A DNA stretch of 64,000 nt, from the NCBI GenBank assembly GCA_003342815.1, contig PTEX01000094.1:2057745-2121744 (forward strand), written 5' to 3'. The notes under the pieces were generated by a model. It did no database searches. It was given only the letters and a program-made list of their open reading frames with translations, and had not been told where the DNA came from. The stretch comes from Eudromia elegans. Lineage: Eukaryota; Chordata; Aves; Tinamiformes; Tinamidae. Shown piece after piece: positions 24,598-37,920 of this stretch (position 1 is its first letter; each line of letters starts with the position of its first letter). The position numbers and the translations under genes are program-made.

Positions 24598-27500
24598 GGA
24601 AGAGCTGTAATTAAAGCACAGTCAGGAACAAGGGATTTGCTGGTTTTGAGTTTCAGGACATCCATTTTGGGGGATTGTGGGATAACATATCCACTTGCGA
24701 ATGATCAGATATCTACCTTCAGCCTTCCCTGCTGTGAAAGCATCTCTGTGCTCCTGGTGCTATTTCTAAAGACACAGAATAACATTTCTCCTTTGCCAAG
24801 TGATTTCTAAAATCTTGTTAAAATTACTCACCCTCCCCACAGACCCAGAGCAGAGAAACTCATCTAAAAGTCCACTCTCAGCTGTTGTGTGGAGGAGAAT
24901 GCTTTCCCTTTAAACACCTCAGAGGCAAAAACTGGGAGCCCACACAATGAAGATTTAAAAATAAAAAGAGAAAATCACTTGGAGCAAACACAGGCCAAGC
25001 TGCTCAGGCAGCTTAGACTAGTTTTGGCAGAGCAGCTAGATTCTTGAGTGCTCAACAGTGCTGAAATGCCAAGAAATACGTTCCCTACCTCTGACTTCAG
25101 ACTGCTTTCTTAATAGCTTTGCCTATACTGTCCTTTTGTTTTCATTCTTTCCTGTGGTATTTTTGTCTCCTTAAATAGCAGTGATAGGCATATTTATGCA
25201 GATCACTTAATAGGCAAATGCATTGCTGCATGTGCTCTAATGTCTTTCCTGTCATGTTGTTCATTATTCCTTCAGATTTTAATAATGTTCTCAGTTTGAT
25301 ATGGTTAAGAATAATGAAGCATTTATTCCTATTCAAGAAGCTAATTAAAAGGCTCAGTTTTATTTCTCTTAGGTGGCTTGATGGCTTAATTATAACATTG
25401 AAAAAAAAACCAAAACCTTTCTATGTAGGGTGGCCCTGTGTAACTACGCTGTGTCTAAGCTTCCATTTTCTCCATGACATCGTGTATCACAATGCCATGA
25501 AAGAGAAGGATACAATGAGCTTTGAAAGAACAGCGTTCCTGCTAGCTAGCTAGCTGCAAAGCGACGGCGTGCAATTACTGTGTGAGGCTGCATGCTGTTT
25601 GGAGCTGTCACAGAGTTTTCCACTGCATGGCTGCAAGCAAACGGGACCGGGAACCTCCACTTACCACCAGTTCAGACCACAAATAATGCTTAATGAGTGA
25701 TACACGGCTAATGTTCCTATTCTGGTCTTAATCCTTCAAACTGGTGAAGTCTATGGAAAGTCAGGGCCATTTAGTGCTTCAGCGAGCAATGATTAATTTT
25801 TATGGTGCATATTTTTGTATGGTGGATTTAGAGTTATCCTGTAATGCCCTCCCACAGTTTGCCAGCCTTGTATTTGACCTGTATTGTCTGTTATAGCTTT
25901 TTTATTTAGGAACATAAATTGTGAAATGGACACTAAAGGTACAAAGAAGCTCTTAAGGTCATCACAAACAGGTCATCAGAAACAGCTGCGAGTCTCCCAC
26001 GCCATCAGCTTCCCCATCCTGCCGACCTCAGAGTCCGCAACAAAGGCAGAAAGTCCCTCAAAGCCTAATTCAGACTGGAAGGAGAGCTGCATGGGGCACT
26101 CCAGCTGGGAGGTGGAGCCCGTGGAGCAAGATGAAACAAGAACCGCAGGCAGGAGTCTCCCGAGGAGCTCTGAAGGGGAACATCCACCTCTGCAGCTCCT
26201 CTAGACTCCTGCAGTAAGACGTCCCTTTACTTCCAGCTTGACTAAATTTGATTACTTGCAATCTGGACCTAGCCAAGCAGTTCTTTTAAGTAGAGAAAAG
26301 GGAGAGAAGATGAACATATATTTATCACCCTTAGGTAGTTTTCTAGTCTTCGGAGGGTTATATAGGGAGCATCACATATAGGACCCTTGTGTTTTCCATC
26401 CTGTGGGAAAAGGCTGACAACAGAAGTAATTCAAGAGTGTACTATGCTTGTCATTTCTCCCAGACTTGTCCTTCAGACATCACAGTTCTTGTAGCTACCA
26501 GTGTGTGTAATAACTCCTCTATGAATAACCTTCTATAACCAGATGAATTTGTCCAAGGGTGACATTTCTACTGAACCATGGAGAAACTTGGAGATCTGCA
26601 GATCATGGGAGACAACAGCACAAGCTGGTCCAGGCCTTTGAGGGAAAAGACCCCACTGGATATTAGAATGTGTGCAAGGCATTGACTTCTGACTGTAATT
26701 TTTTCTTTAATAAATATCCCCAGATCTTCTATAGCAGAAAACTCATCATGTTTACAATTTGGAGGCTGTGCCAGACTTGCCAATCAGTGATAGCAGGGGA
26801 TCATCAAGAGAAGGTAATCCCTCTAGCCAGGCTCTCCCATATCTATTTCCTTGAATTATAGGCTAGGGAGAAAAAAACATAACATTTTTTTCCTACTGCT
26901 GAGCATTGTAAATGCAGCTTCAGATTGTATTGTCTATCTGCCTCTTATGAAGTCTGATACTACGGACTATCTGTTTAAGGCTGCGGTCTGCATTTCAGAT
27001 ATGAGCATCTCTTTCTCCTTTCTCTTTTTGTTTTTCTCTCTTTGTTTTGCTGTACATTACTACACTTTTCCTTCTTTTTCAGTGACATTAGGCTGCAACT
27101 TTGAAAGCTTGCAACACATGGCTACGAAAGATTTAAAGCCACAACTACAGTAATGCAATAGCACTAATAGGTTGGCTGCTTTCCTGGAAAGATGCTTTAT
27201 CAGCTGTAGGGGCCTGTGATAATTCTGCAACAATCAGGAAATCTCACAGAGAGGGCTTGAAAAGTCATTTAACAAGGAGGGAAATATTTTACTAGGAGAG
27301 ATGGGAGGAAGGTTTTCATACCCTTAAGATGAAGCAAAGTGTAATAAGAGCCTGATGAAGGAAAGAAACTCAGTGTACAGGAACATAGGCCTCAGGGAAA
27401 GAGTGAACTTGAAAGAGAGGTATGAAAGTCAGAGCATTTGTTGTTTTTGAAATGATGTGTACTGCTTTGTGCTTTATTTATGTGATAAGTGACAATAGTG

Positions 27501-30059
27501 TTTTGAGAAGACCAATGACAGATTTGGAGACAAAGAACTCAGGACTTTCCAAGCCAATACAGTGATCTGAGTTTATAGAGAAGGGAAATCAAATAGATCC
27601 TGCCTAATGAAATAAACACACTAGCGATGGCAATCATTATTTCTACTCTAGATGAACCATTTGTCTCCATTTGGGTGAAATCTACTGTCATTATTTGAAC
27701 AAATATTAAGTAAAGATGGATACACACGTCTATTCTTCCAAAATCCACAGTTCTATTTCACTGGCATTTCCATAGCAACACGCTTCTAGTGTAGAAATCA
27801 GGATCACCCTTTAAATACAAATGTCCAGCATGACAAAGATTAAATATTTGTCTTGATTTTTGCTAGCAATCAGGTGTGACAAAAACTCTGCTAAAATTTA
27901 AGAAACAGCACAGGCAAAGCTTGCATGACTGACATGAATGGCAACCAAATGGCTGCCTAGCAAAACTGCTGCAAGATGCAGGAGGACTCTGTTCTGGGAA
28001 CTCAGGGCTCTTGGTGTTTAGACTGTGATGCTTAATTAACACAGAGGCATTTCCTGATTGTATCTTGGGAATCAATATTAATTAAGAATTGTGAAGATGT
28101 GTCAATATTACTGAAGGCATAGATGCTCCTTGAAGAAAGCAGAGAAGAAAAATAAAAATTTAAAATGTATTTGGAACTATTTGGAGGTGTTCTAGTAGAC
28201 ATATTTCACATTCAACAGAGGTGAATTATAGTAGTACTTTTTTCCTATTATTATTCTGGAGGCCACGCTCAACAACTGCTACTTGGTCTCTGCTTTGCAT
28301 CTCCTGCATGTTGCTTCTTGTTGCCTCTGACATTGGCAGAGCTTTACCATGGGGAGTTGCATCAAGACCGAAAATGTGCATGATGGGCTAACAAAAAGCA
28401 GGAGAGGATCCCTATTTCCAGAGGCAGCTCTGCTTTTTGGGATCTGATCCTTTCCACTGCTGGGCAGCACATCCTCCAAGGGCACTGACTGGCTTTGAGT
28501 GCTTTGCACACTGGTCTAAAGTGCAGTAGAGATTCACAGCGGAGAAACACGTCCTGCAGTATGTTTGAGTTAGATAGAGACACTCTGGAAAACAGCACTA
28601 AGTGTGGAGAAAGTCTTAAGAGCATGGGGAGTCATTTCAAACTATCTCCAAAGCACGGGAAATATTTCTAAGGAGCCAGGATGCTTTTCAGCTTGGTAGC
28701 CACTCTTCAGGAGAACAATTCTTCAGGAGCTGTAGGCACTTAAGCCTGTAACTCTTATTTACTTCAGTGTTTTCTTTCAGTCTCTAAGTATTCTTTATAA
28801 ATGGAGGAAACGTATTCTCTACATAAAACCAGGACAGCGAAATATATTTCAAGTGTATGCTATCTCACTGAGGAAATATAGGTAGTTTTGTGTATTTTAC
28901 TTGTCTCGAGCCTAGCTATCAGTTTTTCATGGGAAGCTGTTCACAACCCAGAAGAGATTAAGAGAAAACCTCTCTTTAAGAGCATAGGAGTTTGTATGTA
29001 TTTCTAGGCCATAATTTCTGCTTTTATGGGGAGATATGATTCTGAATTGCCGAGATCTTCTGATGTCGAGAAACACATAAACCCTCACAATTTGATCTTA
29101 GCCGTGGAAACACAGAGTGCCAGCACATCCATGTCTCAGAAACGTGCCATTTTTTACAATGGGAACAGGACAGACAAACACACAGCCCATACAACCATTA
29201 TATGAGAAAAAAAACCCTGTAAGATTCTTGCTCCATCCTTCCTGTGCTTTCTGTGATGGGAACCTCCTCTGTGGGTCAAACACTGCCTTTTGCCCCTGCT
29301 TCTATGTATGTTCTGAAATGACTCTGATCCTTGCTGTTTATCATGCTAAAGCTCATGCAATACAAATTGCCTCTTTTTTCCTTACTTCACACATCAAATG
29401 ATCTTTTCCAAGCCAGCAAAATTTGACATTGCTCTAAGTCAAATGCTGTTGAGATCCTTAGTTTTCTTTCCCTTTACCTGACAATATATCCTCTTTAAGT
29501 TCCAGATACACACAATCCCACATAAACCTAAACCTCTTTATCTCTGCATACATCCTACAAAACCCCTATCCTGCACAGCAGCATCTCTCAATGATCTCAC
29601 ACTCAATTCCAGATGCAGGATAGAAATGACCCTCTCTGCTTCAGCACTGGAATCATTTGCTCTGTGAGGTCTGTGCGTATCCACAGTCCCCCAGTCTCCC
29701 TTTTCTTGCTCTCTCTTTTTAACCCACAGTACTAGCTTCTGGGCAGGTCATCTTCTCCATGACAATTTTTTTAGTCATTTCATTCTGTTTTCTCATTTTA
29801 AAATAAAATTTTATTTTATTAGGTTTTCAGCAAACAGAGGGGAAAAGGAAGATGGGGAAAAAGGAAGAAAGAAGCAGTGAGAGAATAACTAAAGCAATAT
29901 TTGCTGGTGAGATCTAAAACAAACAGATATTTCATTGGTTTTCTTAGGTTTTAAAAAATAAATTTTCATCATCATGAATGGGATTTAAATGTAAAGATAT
30001 TTATAGATATAAATACAACAGCACAGCAGAGCCAGGCTGATCTCCTTGTCACTAATGTG
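24598..30059. other. Non-coding unique sequence
   Basis: No gene is recognised. There is a small (GCTA)n run at 25541-25555. The somewhat GC-richer stretch at 25970-26230 has a 106-codon frame (25884-26204 plus) with no recognisable domain. A pyrimidine-rich run ending in CAG at about 27082 resembles a splice acceptor but leads into no recognisable exon. Confidence 0.5.
25541..25555. repeat. Short (GCTA)n repeat
   Basis: Nearly four units of GCTA in tandem. It is self-complementary sequence, too short to be functionally informative. Confidence 0.7.
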
Positions 30060-30720
30060 TACAATTTAGAAATCTCCCCAAATGACTGTTTCTTGCTGCA
30101 TTAATTAGGACATTTTCTCTCTTTATTTTTATGAATACATCTATAATTAAAAATGCCCTCTGAAGAACTGATACAGCTGAGTATATCACTTCTAATCACT
30201 AGCTAACAATTGTCAAAATAAATAAGCATCGGAATTGTGGCAGCATTGCTTTTTATCATGCTTATTTGTGTACTTGTTAATTTAAGAAAACAAATAAACG
30301 GAAGCATTTTGGAAAATCATTGAGATCTTAATGCATTTAATTTGATTAAGATCTTGCAGCATTTGGAGGGCAAGCAAAAATTCTGCGCATTATTTCAGTT
30401 GCATAGAGACCATATTTGCAGATTGAAATAGCACATACTCATATTGCAGGCACCTCACTGGGGTCAGAGGTGATTTTCATTTTGCTGAAGTAATTTGAGA
30501 CTTGATGAATCCTCAATTAAATACACTAGCTTTCATTAAACAAAATATTTTTAGAATACAATTCCATTGCACGACTCCTTAATTTGTCAGTGTTGAATTT
30601 CAACTGTTTAATTACTGGAAAGGAAGGCAAGATATTGGTTCTAGCAAAAGCTTGTTCAGCTTGCAATTGTTATTTCATTCTTTTTTTTTGCTGCCTTATC
30701 TGCAATTAATGACCCCTGTG
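30060..30720. promoter_or_regulatory. Candidate conserved non-coding element (developmental-enhancer-like)
   Basis: This A/T-rich but non-repetitive block is dense in homeodomain-type cores (ATTAATTAGGA near 30100, TAATTT, TTAATTTGATTAAG) and octamer/POU-like words (ATGCATTTAAT, TTTGCAGATTG). It contains a perfect 10-bp inverted repeat at 30323-30354. Such texture is typical of deeply conserved vertebrate enhancers in gene deserts. The call is made by eye from one sequence and conservation has not been tested. Confidence 0.25.
30323..30354. repeat. Perfect 10-bp inverted repeat inside the candidate enhancer
   Basis: AGATCTTAAT at 30323-30332 is the exact reverse complement of ATTAAGATCT at 30345-30354, with a 12-base spacer. 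Each arm carries a TTAAT homeodomain-like core, so two factors could bind in head-to-head orientation. It could also be a chance palindrome. Confidence 0.65.
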
Positions 30721-33365
30721 CTGGGTTAACTAGACTAAGGACCACATTGCAAAATCAAGATTACAAACAGAAATATTTGCAGACAGTTTGAGGCGAAATA
30801 CTTTGATAGCACCTCTAGATTTGTTACCTCAGTAAAGTTATAGGACAGGTATTTTAGGCTTTAGAGCTCCTGCTAAACTGGCATGAACCGTTTTAATTTT
30901 TAGGTAACACTAATGCCAATTAAGATGCAATAAGACAGTAGTTGTTACTTTTTAATTATAATTAACAATAGTGATAATATTAGATTGTAACTGGTATGTA
31001 GACATTATTAGTTAAACGTGTGTAAACAACAACCTTTTTTTTTGAGTGAAATAAGAACTGTTTTGAAGCTGAGACTTTAAACTAAAAATGCGACTGATGA
31101 TATATCCGAATTATAAATCACTGGTAGCCTGCAATATTGGCTATGTGCTATTTTAAGATAAATGTGATGCTTACTGTGAACAAGGGAAAAGAACTACATG
31201 AAGTGTGTGAAGAGGCATCCATGCTCCTGCACTCTGTTTTGAATCCCAGGTAGCCTTGTGTCTATATGGCAAGGGGGAGGTTTTAAAAGGAAAAAGCAAT
31301 TTGCACCTACTGCTTTGAAGACAGGGTAGAAGTGCCCACCTGTAGGAGATAAGTTCTGTGATGAGTCTTTTGGTTTCAGGCCAAAGGCTTCCTCTGCAGC
31401 AAAGTGTCTATGAATGGTGGTTCCAACTACCCCTGTGCATCCCAGTGTATTGGGACTGGGTCTAGGTTGCCCAGTGAAGTCTGGGAAATACTATCTTTCA
31501 ATGTCAGTTTCTATAAAATCCCAATCATATGGCATCAAGCTCCAGGTCCTCAAAAGAGTTCAGATACTCCAAAACCTGTGCAGGATCCTAAATGTGACGC
31601 TATGCCAGGGAAATCAAAGTCTTGTAAAGTCTGTAGAGGTCTTGGGATGTCCTTCACAGAATAGTGAAAATACAATGTGTTTCTGGAAGAAGTGTCATAT
31701 GAACGAAACATAAAAAAATAGGAAAACATAAAACAAAAGAGTAATGTGTGTTCACTAAAGAATGAAGGGACTTCTCTTAGACTAGTGCGCACACACGTGT
31801 GACAGCCTGTTCCTGTCTATAGGCCAAAGCACATATAGAATATGGATCTATGCTGAGTACAAGCAAGCTTTTTAGCTCAATGAATTGCAGCTAATAGTTT
31901 TTATGTTCAGAAAGGACTCTCAAGGACTCTCTGCTCTACAGAGGGCAACTGGGCTGTGCCAGGGAGGGGAGGGAGTGATTTGTTCTTCTTGCTCAAATAC
32001 CAACTCTGACCATCCTTTTACCATCTAGGTACAAAATTTCAGCCTACTACTTCTAGCTGGTCTATGACCTGAGATAAAGGGTGCCCTCTGTGCAGAAGAT
32101 GAGAATGGTTTGGGTTTTTTTCTGCTCATGAAATGCTTTCAATTCCAGAGCATCCTTCTGTGTTTTCCAGCTTGCATAGCAGAAACAATTTTAGACCTCC
32201 AAAGATCCCATGGAGCATTGAATATCTAGTGCTTCCTAACTTTGTCCAGTAACTTTTCACCATATTTCCTGGGGCAGCCATGGTCCTAATTTCTCTTCCA
32301 CAGAAACATCCTTTCTTTCAATCATGGAAGTCACTGAACTCCTTGAGGAGTTGTCTGTTTAGATATTAAACCTGCACAGTCCCCCTGCAGTCCCCCACCG
32401 TAGAGGACCCCAGGAGGACTTCAGCCCCCCTAATCATTCCTCAGCTGCTAAGAAGTTGTCTACAAGGAACAATCAGAGATTAACAGGAAGGTATAGCAAG
32501 CACAAGGCAAAAAGAGCAGACCCAAAATAGACAGCAAATTAAGGGGAGAGGATTAGCAGCTGAGCAATATGCTGAAATGAGTGTTTGAGTGCAAGCTGCT
32601 CCTTATCTGGCATGATGAATCAGTCTAGATAATGAAAATTCTGCCATTTGTTGTCTCCAAACAGAATTGCATGACAGATTGTGCTGCAGATGTCATTGTT
32701 TAAGTTTTTGTTGTTGTTTTTTTCACAAGCTTTGCTTTTGGGGAAGAAAAAATAAGTGGCAAACAATTATTGTTGGTAGCTACCAGAGTTATTCTTGGAA
32801 ACAAAAAGTGTTATTAAGATACGAGCTGGATAACGGAACTGGGTACATTCTTAATGGTGTGTTATTGCATTTCATGTAGTAATATATACACACAAATGGG
32901 AATAAGGGGGCATTCTAGCCAGCAGCTTTAAAACACATTTAATTGGGAAATGCTGAAATTATATATTCAGTAACAATAGGAAAACAGCCATTATTATAAC
33001 CATTATTTTGCAATACAGAAAAAAAAGAAGAAAAAAATAAAAACCTTGAAAATATCGTAAGTCTCAAGGCATCTATATTGAAATGCAACCTTTCTTTAAT
33101 AAATTTACATAAATAAACATTAGCAAAACATGCACAAAACTGCATTTGTGTAGCATTAAAAGTCAAAACACTCTCTGGAAAGAAAGCAGATACTGTGACT
33201 TTGAGCTGGCAGTGACGAAGGACTTCACTACAATCCCACTGTGGTCAGTGTTTAATATGTTTTGAACTTGCTAAAGTGGGATAAGGTGCTGGGGGAAAAT
33301 ATAATAGATAAAAATGTATTGTTTTCATTGAATGACATTATTTATTACTAGCCACACCAGTGACC
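30721..33365. other. Non-coding unique sequence
   Basis: No gene is recognised. The first about 350 bp are A/T-rich with TAATTATAATTAA and GTGTAAACAACA (forkhead-like) words and may belong with the preceding block. Two overlapping plus-strand frames at 31404-31713 have no recognisable domain. Confidence 0.5.
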
Positions 33366-33442
33366 CTTCTTCCCTTCCCTTCCCTTCCCTTCCCTTCCCT
33401 TCCCTTCCCTTCCCTTCCCTTCCCTTCCCTTCCCTTCCCTTC
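33366..33442. repeat. (TTCCC)n pentanucleotide microsatellite
   Basis: Around 15 essentially perfect TTCCC units. The purity suggests a young, length-variable array. On the other strand it is a GGGAA polypurine run, comparable in type to the tract at 24403-24597. Confidence 0.98.
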
Positions 33443-36400
33443 GTTTTTGTATGTGGGCCACCAAATCAAGTGAAAGGACGAGGGATAATTTATCTGGGTG
33501 TGAATTAGCCAGTGCATCTCCTGGTAGGAGGATTAACCGAGTGTCATTGTGCTATCAAACGTATTATCTGAACTACTGCAGGCTGTGATTTTTGACTGAG
33601 TCACGTAGGAGGCCAGCTTAGAAGCTGAAATGCTCCTTGAGCTCTGAGAACCAAGAACAACTCAAATCCCTTCTGTTCCCCCTCTCATTCCAGACAAGTT
33701 GCAACACTGGTCAGGGTGGCATTGCTTTCAATAGGGATGGAATCAAAGAGCACGACTCCCCATTTTTTTGAGCCATGAGTGCAGGAACTGAAGCTGCTAT
33801 TTCAGTTTTCACTTAGAGCATACTTGACGCCACATAAGCAATCATTTCCACCACATCTCAAAGGCTGCTTCTACACGGGCTTCTTAATCTTTCATTCTTC
33901 GTCTTATTCTATCACTTCTTGCATTATTTATGCGAAATTTCAGATAACCTCAGTGTATCTGAAAAATAATTTACATCTACTCACCATAAAGTTGTCTTGT
34001 CAAATTCCTGAACAACACGAGGAACTAATAGGTACAATCAGAAATACATGTGCTCTGACAGGCTTCTTGAATTCACCTGCTCAGCATAATGGCCAAACAC
34101 TTGAGTTCTGTCTGTGAATGATCAATGAGATTGGGTTATTTTTGACAAGCCATTTTTTAGAATTTCTGTAAATGTACATTGTGCTTTCATAATTTAAAGC
34201 AAATCACTTCATGTGCGCTATAAAACTTTCCACGGGGAATAATATATCTCTGATTAAATTGTTCTAAGATTTTAATAAGTGATAGGTTAAAGTTTTGTAT
34301 TTAAATCAGTTTTCATTTAATTCATAGTCTCTTTTTGAGTAAAACCAGAGTACAAGAGCAAATGACTAATATAGGAAAGTATTGAATCAAATCTGAAATT
34401 CCTTTCTTATCCTTTTCCCTGTAAATATATTTAATTAGAATGAAAAATGAGATTTAATCACAGAAAACATTAGTATGATTTAAAATTCACATTCTTTTGG
34501 AAGCATATTTTCAAATTACAAAGTGCTAATAAAGTGCTATCCATTGCTAACTAAGAAAAAAAATACTTTGATCCAAAAGTATTAAGACATTATAGACTTT
34601 TTTCTACAATATAATTGGATCTTCATTTATGTTACAAACACTAAAAAGATTTTATATGTTGGTATATAAACAACACAAAGCAGAGAGCTCTTGGGCTCAT
34701 CCTACCTCAGATATATCTATGACACATATGTGACCCGAACAGTCTGTCCCTGAATGTGTTGGTATGGTTGGACTCTGCTCTGTCTTTTTGCAGCTTTCCT
34801 CAGTTCAGGAGCCTTTCTTCTGCAGGCAGAGGCAGGTTTGATTGCAAACTGCTCAGCAAATCTATCTAATATTTTAAATACTCTTTTAATTCAACTCTGT
34901 GCAGATCTGGGCTGGACCACAGTCCTTCTGTTGAAAGACTGGCACTATATTAAGTGCCTGTTATATATGGAACTACCTATATAAACTACTTTATTCTCTG
35001 TCTTTGTTATTTCTACCTTAATGAAAAATTGTACCTGTATGTCTTGTGTCACCACAGATAATAAAAAAAAAATGTAACTCAGAGGTACTTATGTGATCTT
35101 GTCCACCTTTTTTTTTGATTGTTTTGTTTTGTTCCTGTTATTGTCAAGGTCTCTGCCATGTTTTACATGTCACAGTGTCTCTGAGACATTGCTTTGCATT
35201 TCTGCAGAATTTGAAGCTTACTGCAGCATGGTGTTGCCTGTACAAGGCAATGCTAATCCTGAAAACAGTTTTTCTGTGGTACCCCGTCTCACTAGCACAC
35301 ACTGCTTCAGAGCTTCTCATCACTATATTGATATCCTCACCCATGTTATAGCATGCTAGGGATTGCATTTTCGCTACTCTGTCTCTTATCTACCTATTTA
35401 CTATTCTTCCTAGTTGTAGGCATTCACCTGCAAGGTCATGGCCACAGTGGCACAAGCAATGGACAAAAGTGTGGCCACTGCAGTCAGCAGCCAAGCACAG
35501 GTCCCAGCAAGCAGAATCTCTGTCATATGAGGCATTGCTCCAGAAGTAATCACACAAGACAGCAATCAAGTACATCACCAAACCAAGTATATGACTAGAG
35601 TACCACAAGCTGAACACCATTCTCAAGGGCATCAGATGAATAATTCTTGAGAATTGAGTTATATGCCCTAGAAATAAAGTAAATACTGGCCACAAAACAT
35701 ATTGGGGTACTGGTGGGGGCTGAGATTTGATCGTTTTCTACAGCTACAGATCTCCTACCATCATGAGGAAAGAGTTAAAGATATTCCACCAGACTAGGTC
35801 TTTTTTGATTGTCTAGACCATCTGAATGGAAGTGATAATCAGAGGGATCTGAGCCTCAAGATTGATCTGATGTACAGAAAATACTGTGGTGTTGTTCAGA
35901 ACTGAAATAGGTGAACAGTTCAGAATCAATACCTGAGGGCACAAGAGATACTTCACATTTAGGAACATTGATTAAAGCATGATTGTTTAATATCACACAC
36001 CAGAGAATCGTAACTGTTTGCAGGAAGAATATGATATTCTATGCAATATCTGAGGAATAAGACACTAAAATGAAAAATATTGAAATGACTGCCAGTAATT
36101 TGCTTATTTGCGAGAACATTTTGCACCCAGAGTGTATAAAAGTATAGAAGATACTGATGGTCATTAAGGCATGTTTCTCAGTGAAGCATAGAAATTGGGA
36201 TAATATCTGCAGTTGTTAGGTTGGGAGTCATGTTCTTGGCTTTAAAGTAAAGTCAGAGAGCTAAAACCTCCAGATTTTTTTCCTCTAGAGTCTGACTAAA
36301 TAGTTTAGGTACGGATTCATTTTAAATACATGCAAAGTTAAAACCAGAGAGTTTTAGATTCCCTCCGTAGCTGACTAGGAAATATGAGTTGAGATGTGGA

Positions 36401-37718
36401 CTGAAGATGGTCTGATGCTCTTTCTGGAGGATTTTTTTCTCACGCTGACTCGTGTTCGGTGGTAGGTTGCACTGGGCAGCTGAAGAGGATTTAGGTCACA
36501 GCTGCCTCCTGTGCTCCTCTGACAGAGGTTCACAGGCTCACAGCAGGCAAGAGCTTTATGGCCTGCTAAGAAGTTCTTGAACTGCACAGTTTATATCCTA
36601 GTGTACAAAAATAAACCGACCCTGTTCTGTTTAGCACGCTGAGTTAAAGACTGCAGCTCTTCTGCAGCTGTGTCAGGAGCTGCTCAGCTCTCTTCCAAGG
36701 AGTGGCAGCATCTATCATGGACAGGAGGAGGAGTTGTCCTTCCTAGGTGCATTGCGGGAGTCTCTGTAATGAGGTTGCAAAGTGTCTGCTTTCTCTGATG
36801 AGCGGTAATCTATGATTATCCCTTGATAATCTATGGAATACGATGAATCCAGGCCTCATCCATATATGCATAGCCAGGGGGTTTCTGTGCAGGTGCATAG
36901 CCAGGGGGTTTCTGTGCTTTCTGGAGTCTCACAGTTTGGCTATCAGGTGCTGGGATGGCATCTAATCCCCTGTGCAGTTCTGTCTAGGATATTCTGGTTA
37001 GCAGAGCTCAACGCTTAGTCTTACAGTCCTCATATCATTGTCTATCATGCTGGAAGAGACCTGATGCCTTGGTGAGTAGGATGTATTCAAAAAGTCTAAT
37101 TTAGCATCCAAATTATATCAATCTTTTTTGTAGGTGCTTGCTTCTTTCTCTCAGCTAAATAGGGAGCTTGGCCATTCTGCTACACAGCTGAACTAAGTGT
37201 GTGAAGCAAAGGACAGGAATTATTTCCTCCCTATTCTTCCACATACATCATCTTCGTGAAGAGGAAGGGTAACTGTCGTAGAGCAGAACTGCACAAACAA
37301 AAACCAGATGAAGCAATGTTGTTTTGAGGGCAAGGTAGAAGGCCTTGTCCTATCTCCCTCTCATCTCTTATACCACTAGATGCTAATCCCACACAGGATT
37401 TCTGTAAAAGACAAAAATAGAAGGGGAATAACAAACAAACAGAGAGAAAAACCCATAAACATAAAACAAGCAAGAGTTTTACTTTAAAAATGATCCACTG
37501 GAAATATATCACCAGGCCTTATTTCCTTTCAATATGTTGTTACCTCACCAAATATAACATGCAATCTTAGACAATACTATCATAATATTCTTCTAAGTGC
37601 CATGTACAACGTCACAAACTCAAAGATGGACATATTTTAGTATTTATGTTTGAGAGCTTAATTGTGAACCTGTCAGATATCCCTGAAGTATTTCTGTAAG
37701 GAAAAAAAATATCAATAC
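33443..37718. other. Non-coding unique sequence
   Basis: No recognised gene. The stretch 34120-34420 has conserved-element-like texture. A hydrophobic minus-strand frame with an apparent frameshift lies at 35410-35695. A perfect 23-bp duplication lies at 36868-36917. Nothing resembles a known transposon end. Confidence 0.5.
36868..36917 (+). repeat. 27-bp tandem duplication
   Basis: A 23-bp block beginning GCATAGCCAGGGGGTTTCTG occurs exactly at 36868-36890 and 36895-36917, a period of 27. Perfect identity indicates a recent slippage or duplication event. Being a multiple of three, it appears as HSQGVSV repeated in one frame, but there is no other sign of coding. Confidence 0.9.
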
Positions 37719-37920
37719 TTAGCATTTATATAGCATAGCACTATTTACTTCCAAAGTGCTTTCAAGATATTAACTAATCAATCCTCACAATGTTCCTGTG
37801 CCACAAAGTTATATTTCTGTCTCCATTAGACAAATTCTCTACCTTATAAGAAAATATGTACCCTTGAGCCCTCCAGCCAGTTTAGTGACACATGGAAGGT
37901 GTGGGTTAATATCCCAGGTG
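37719..37920 (+). mobile_element. Ancient MIR/L2-like interspersed repeat fossil
   Basis: The order of motifs follows the MIR/L2-type consensus: TTTATATAGCATAGCACTAT, then CAAAGTGCTTTCAAGATATTA, then AATCCTCACAATGTTCCTGTG, then a degenerate 'ccattttacagatga' counterpart (CTCCATTAGACAAATTC), then AGTTTAGTGACA and GTGGGTTAATATCCCAGGTG, corresponding to the usual 'agtggcagagctgggattagaacccaggt' end. The same first three blocks occur at 13284-13415. The element is old, diverged and non-coding. Confidence 0.55.

Noticed and set aside
24311-24665. Frames rich in K/E/R (plus) and L/S/F (minus)
   Set aside because: They translate the polypurine tract and have no protein-like features.
25884-26204. 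106-codon frame in a slightly GC-richer stretch, considered as an exon
   Set aside because: No recognisable protein, no good acceptor at a suitable position, and mixed composition.
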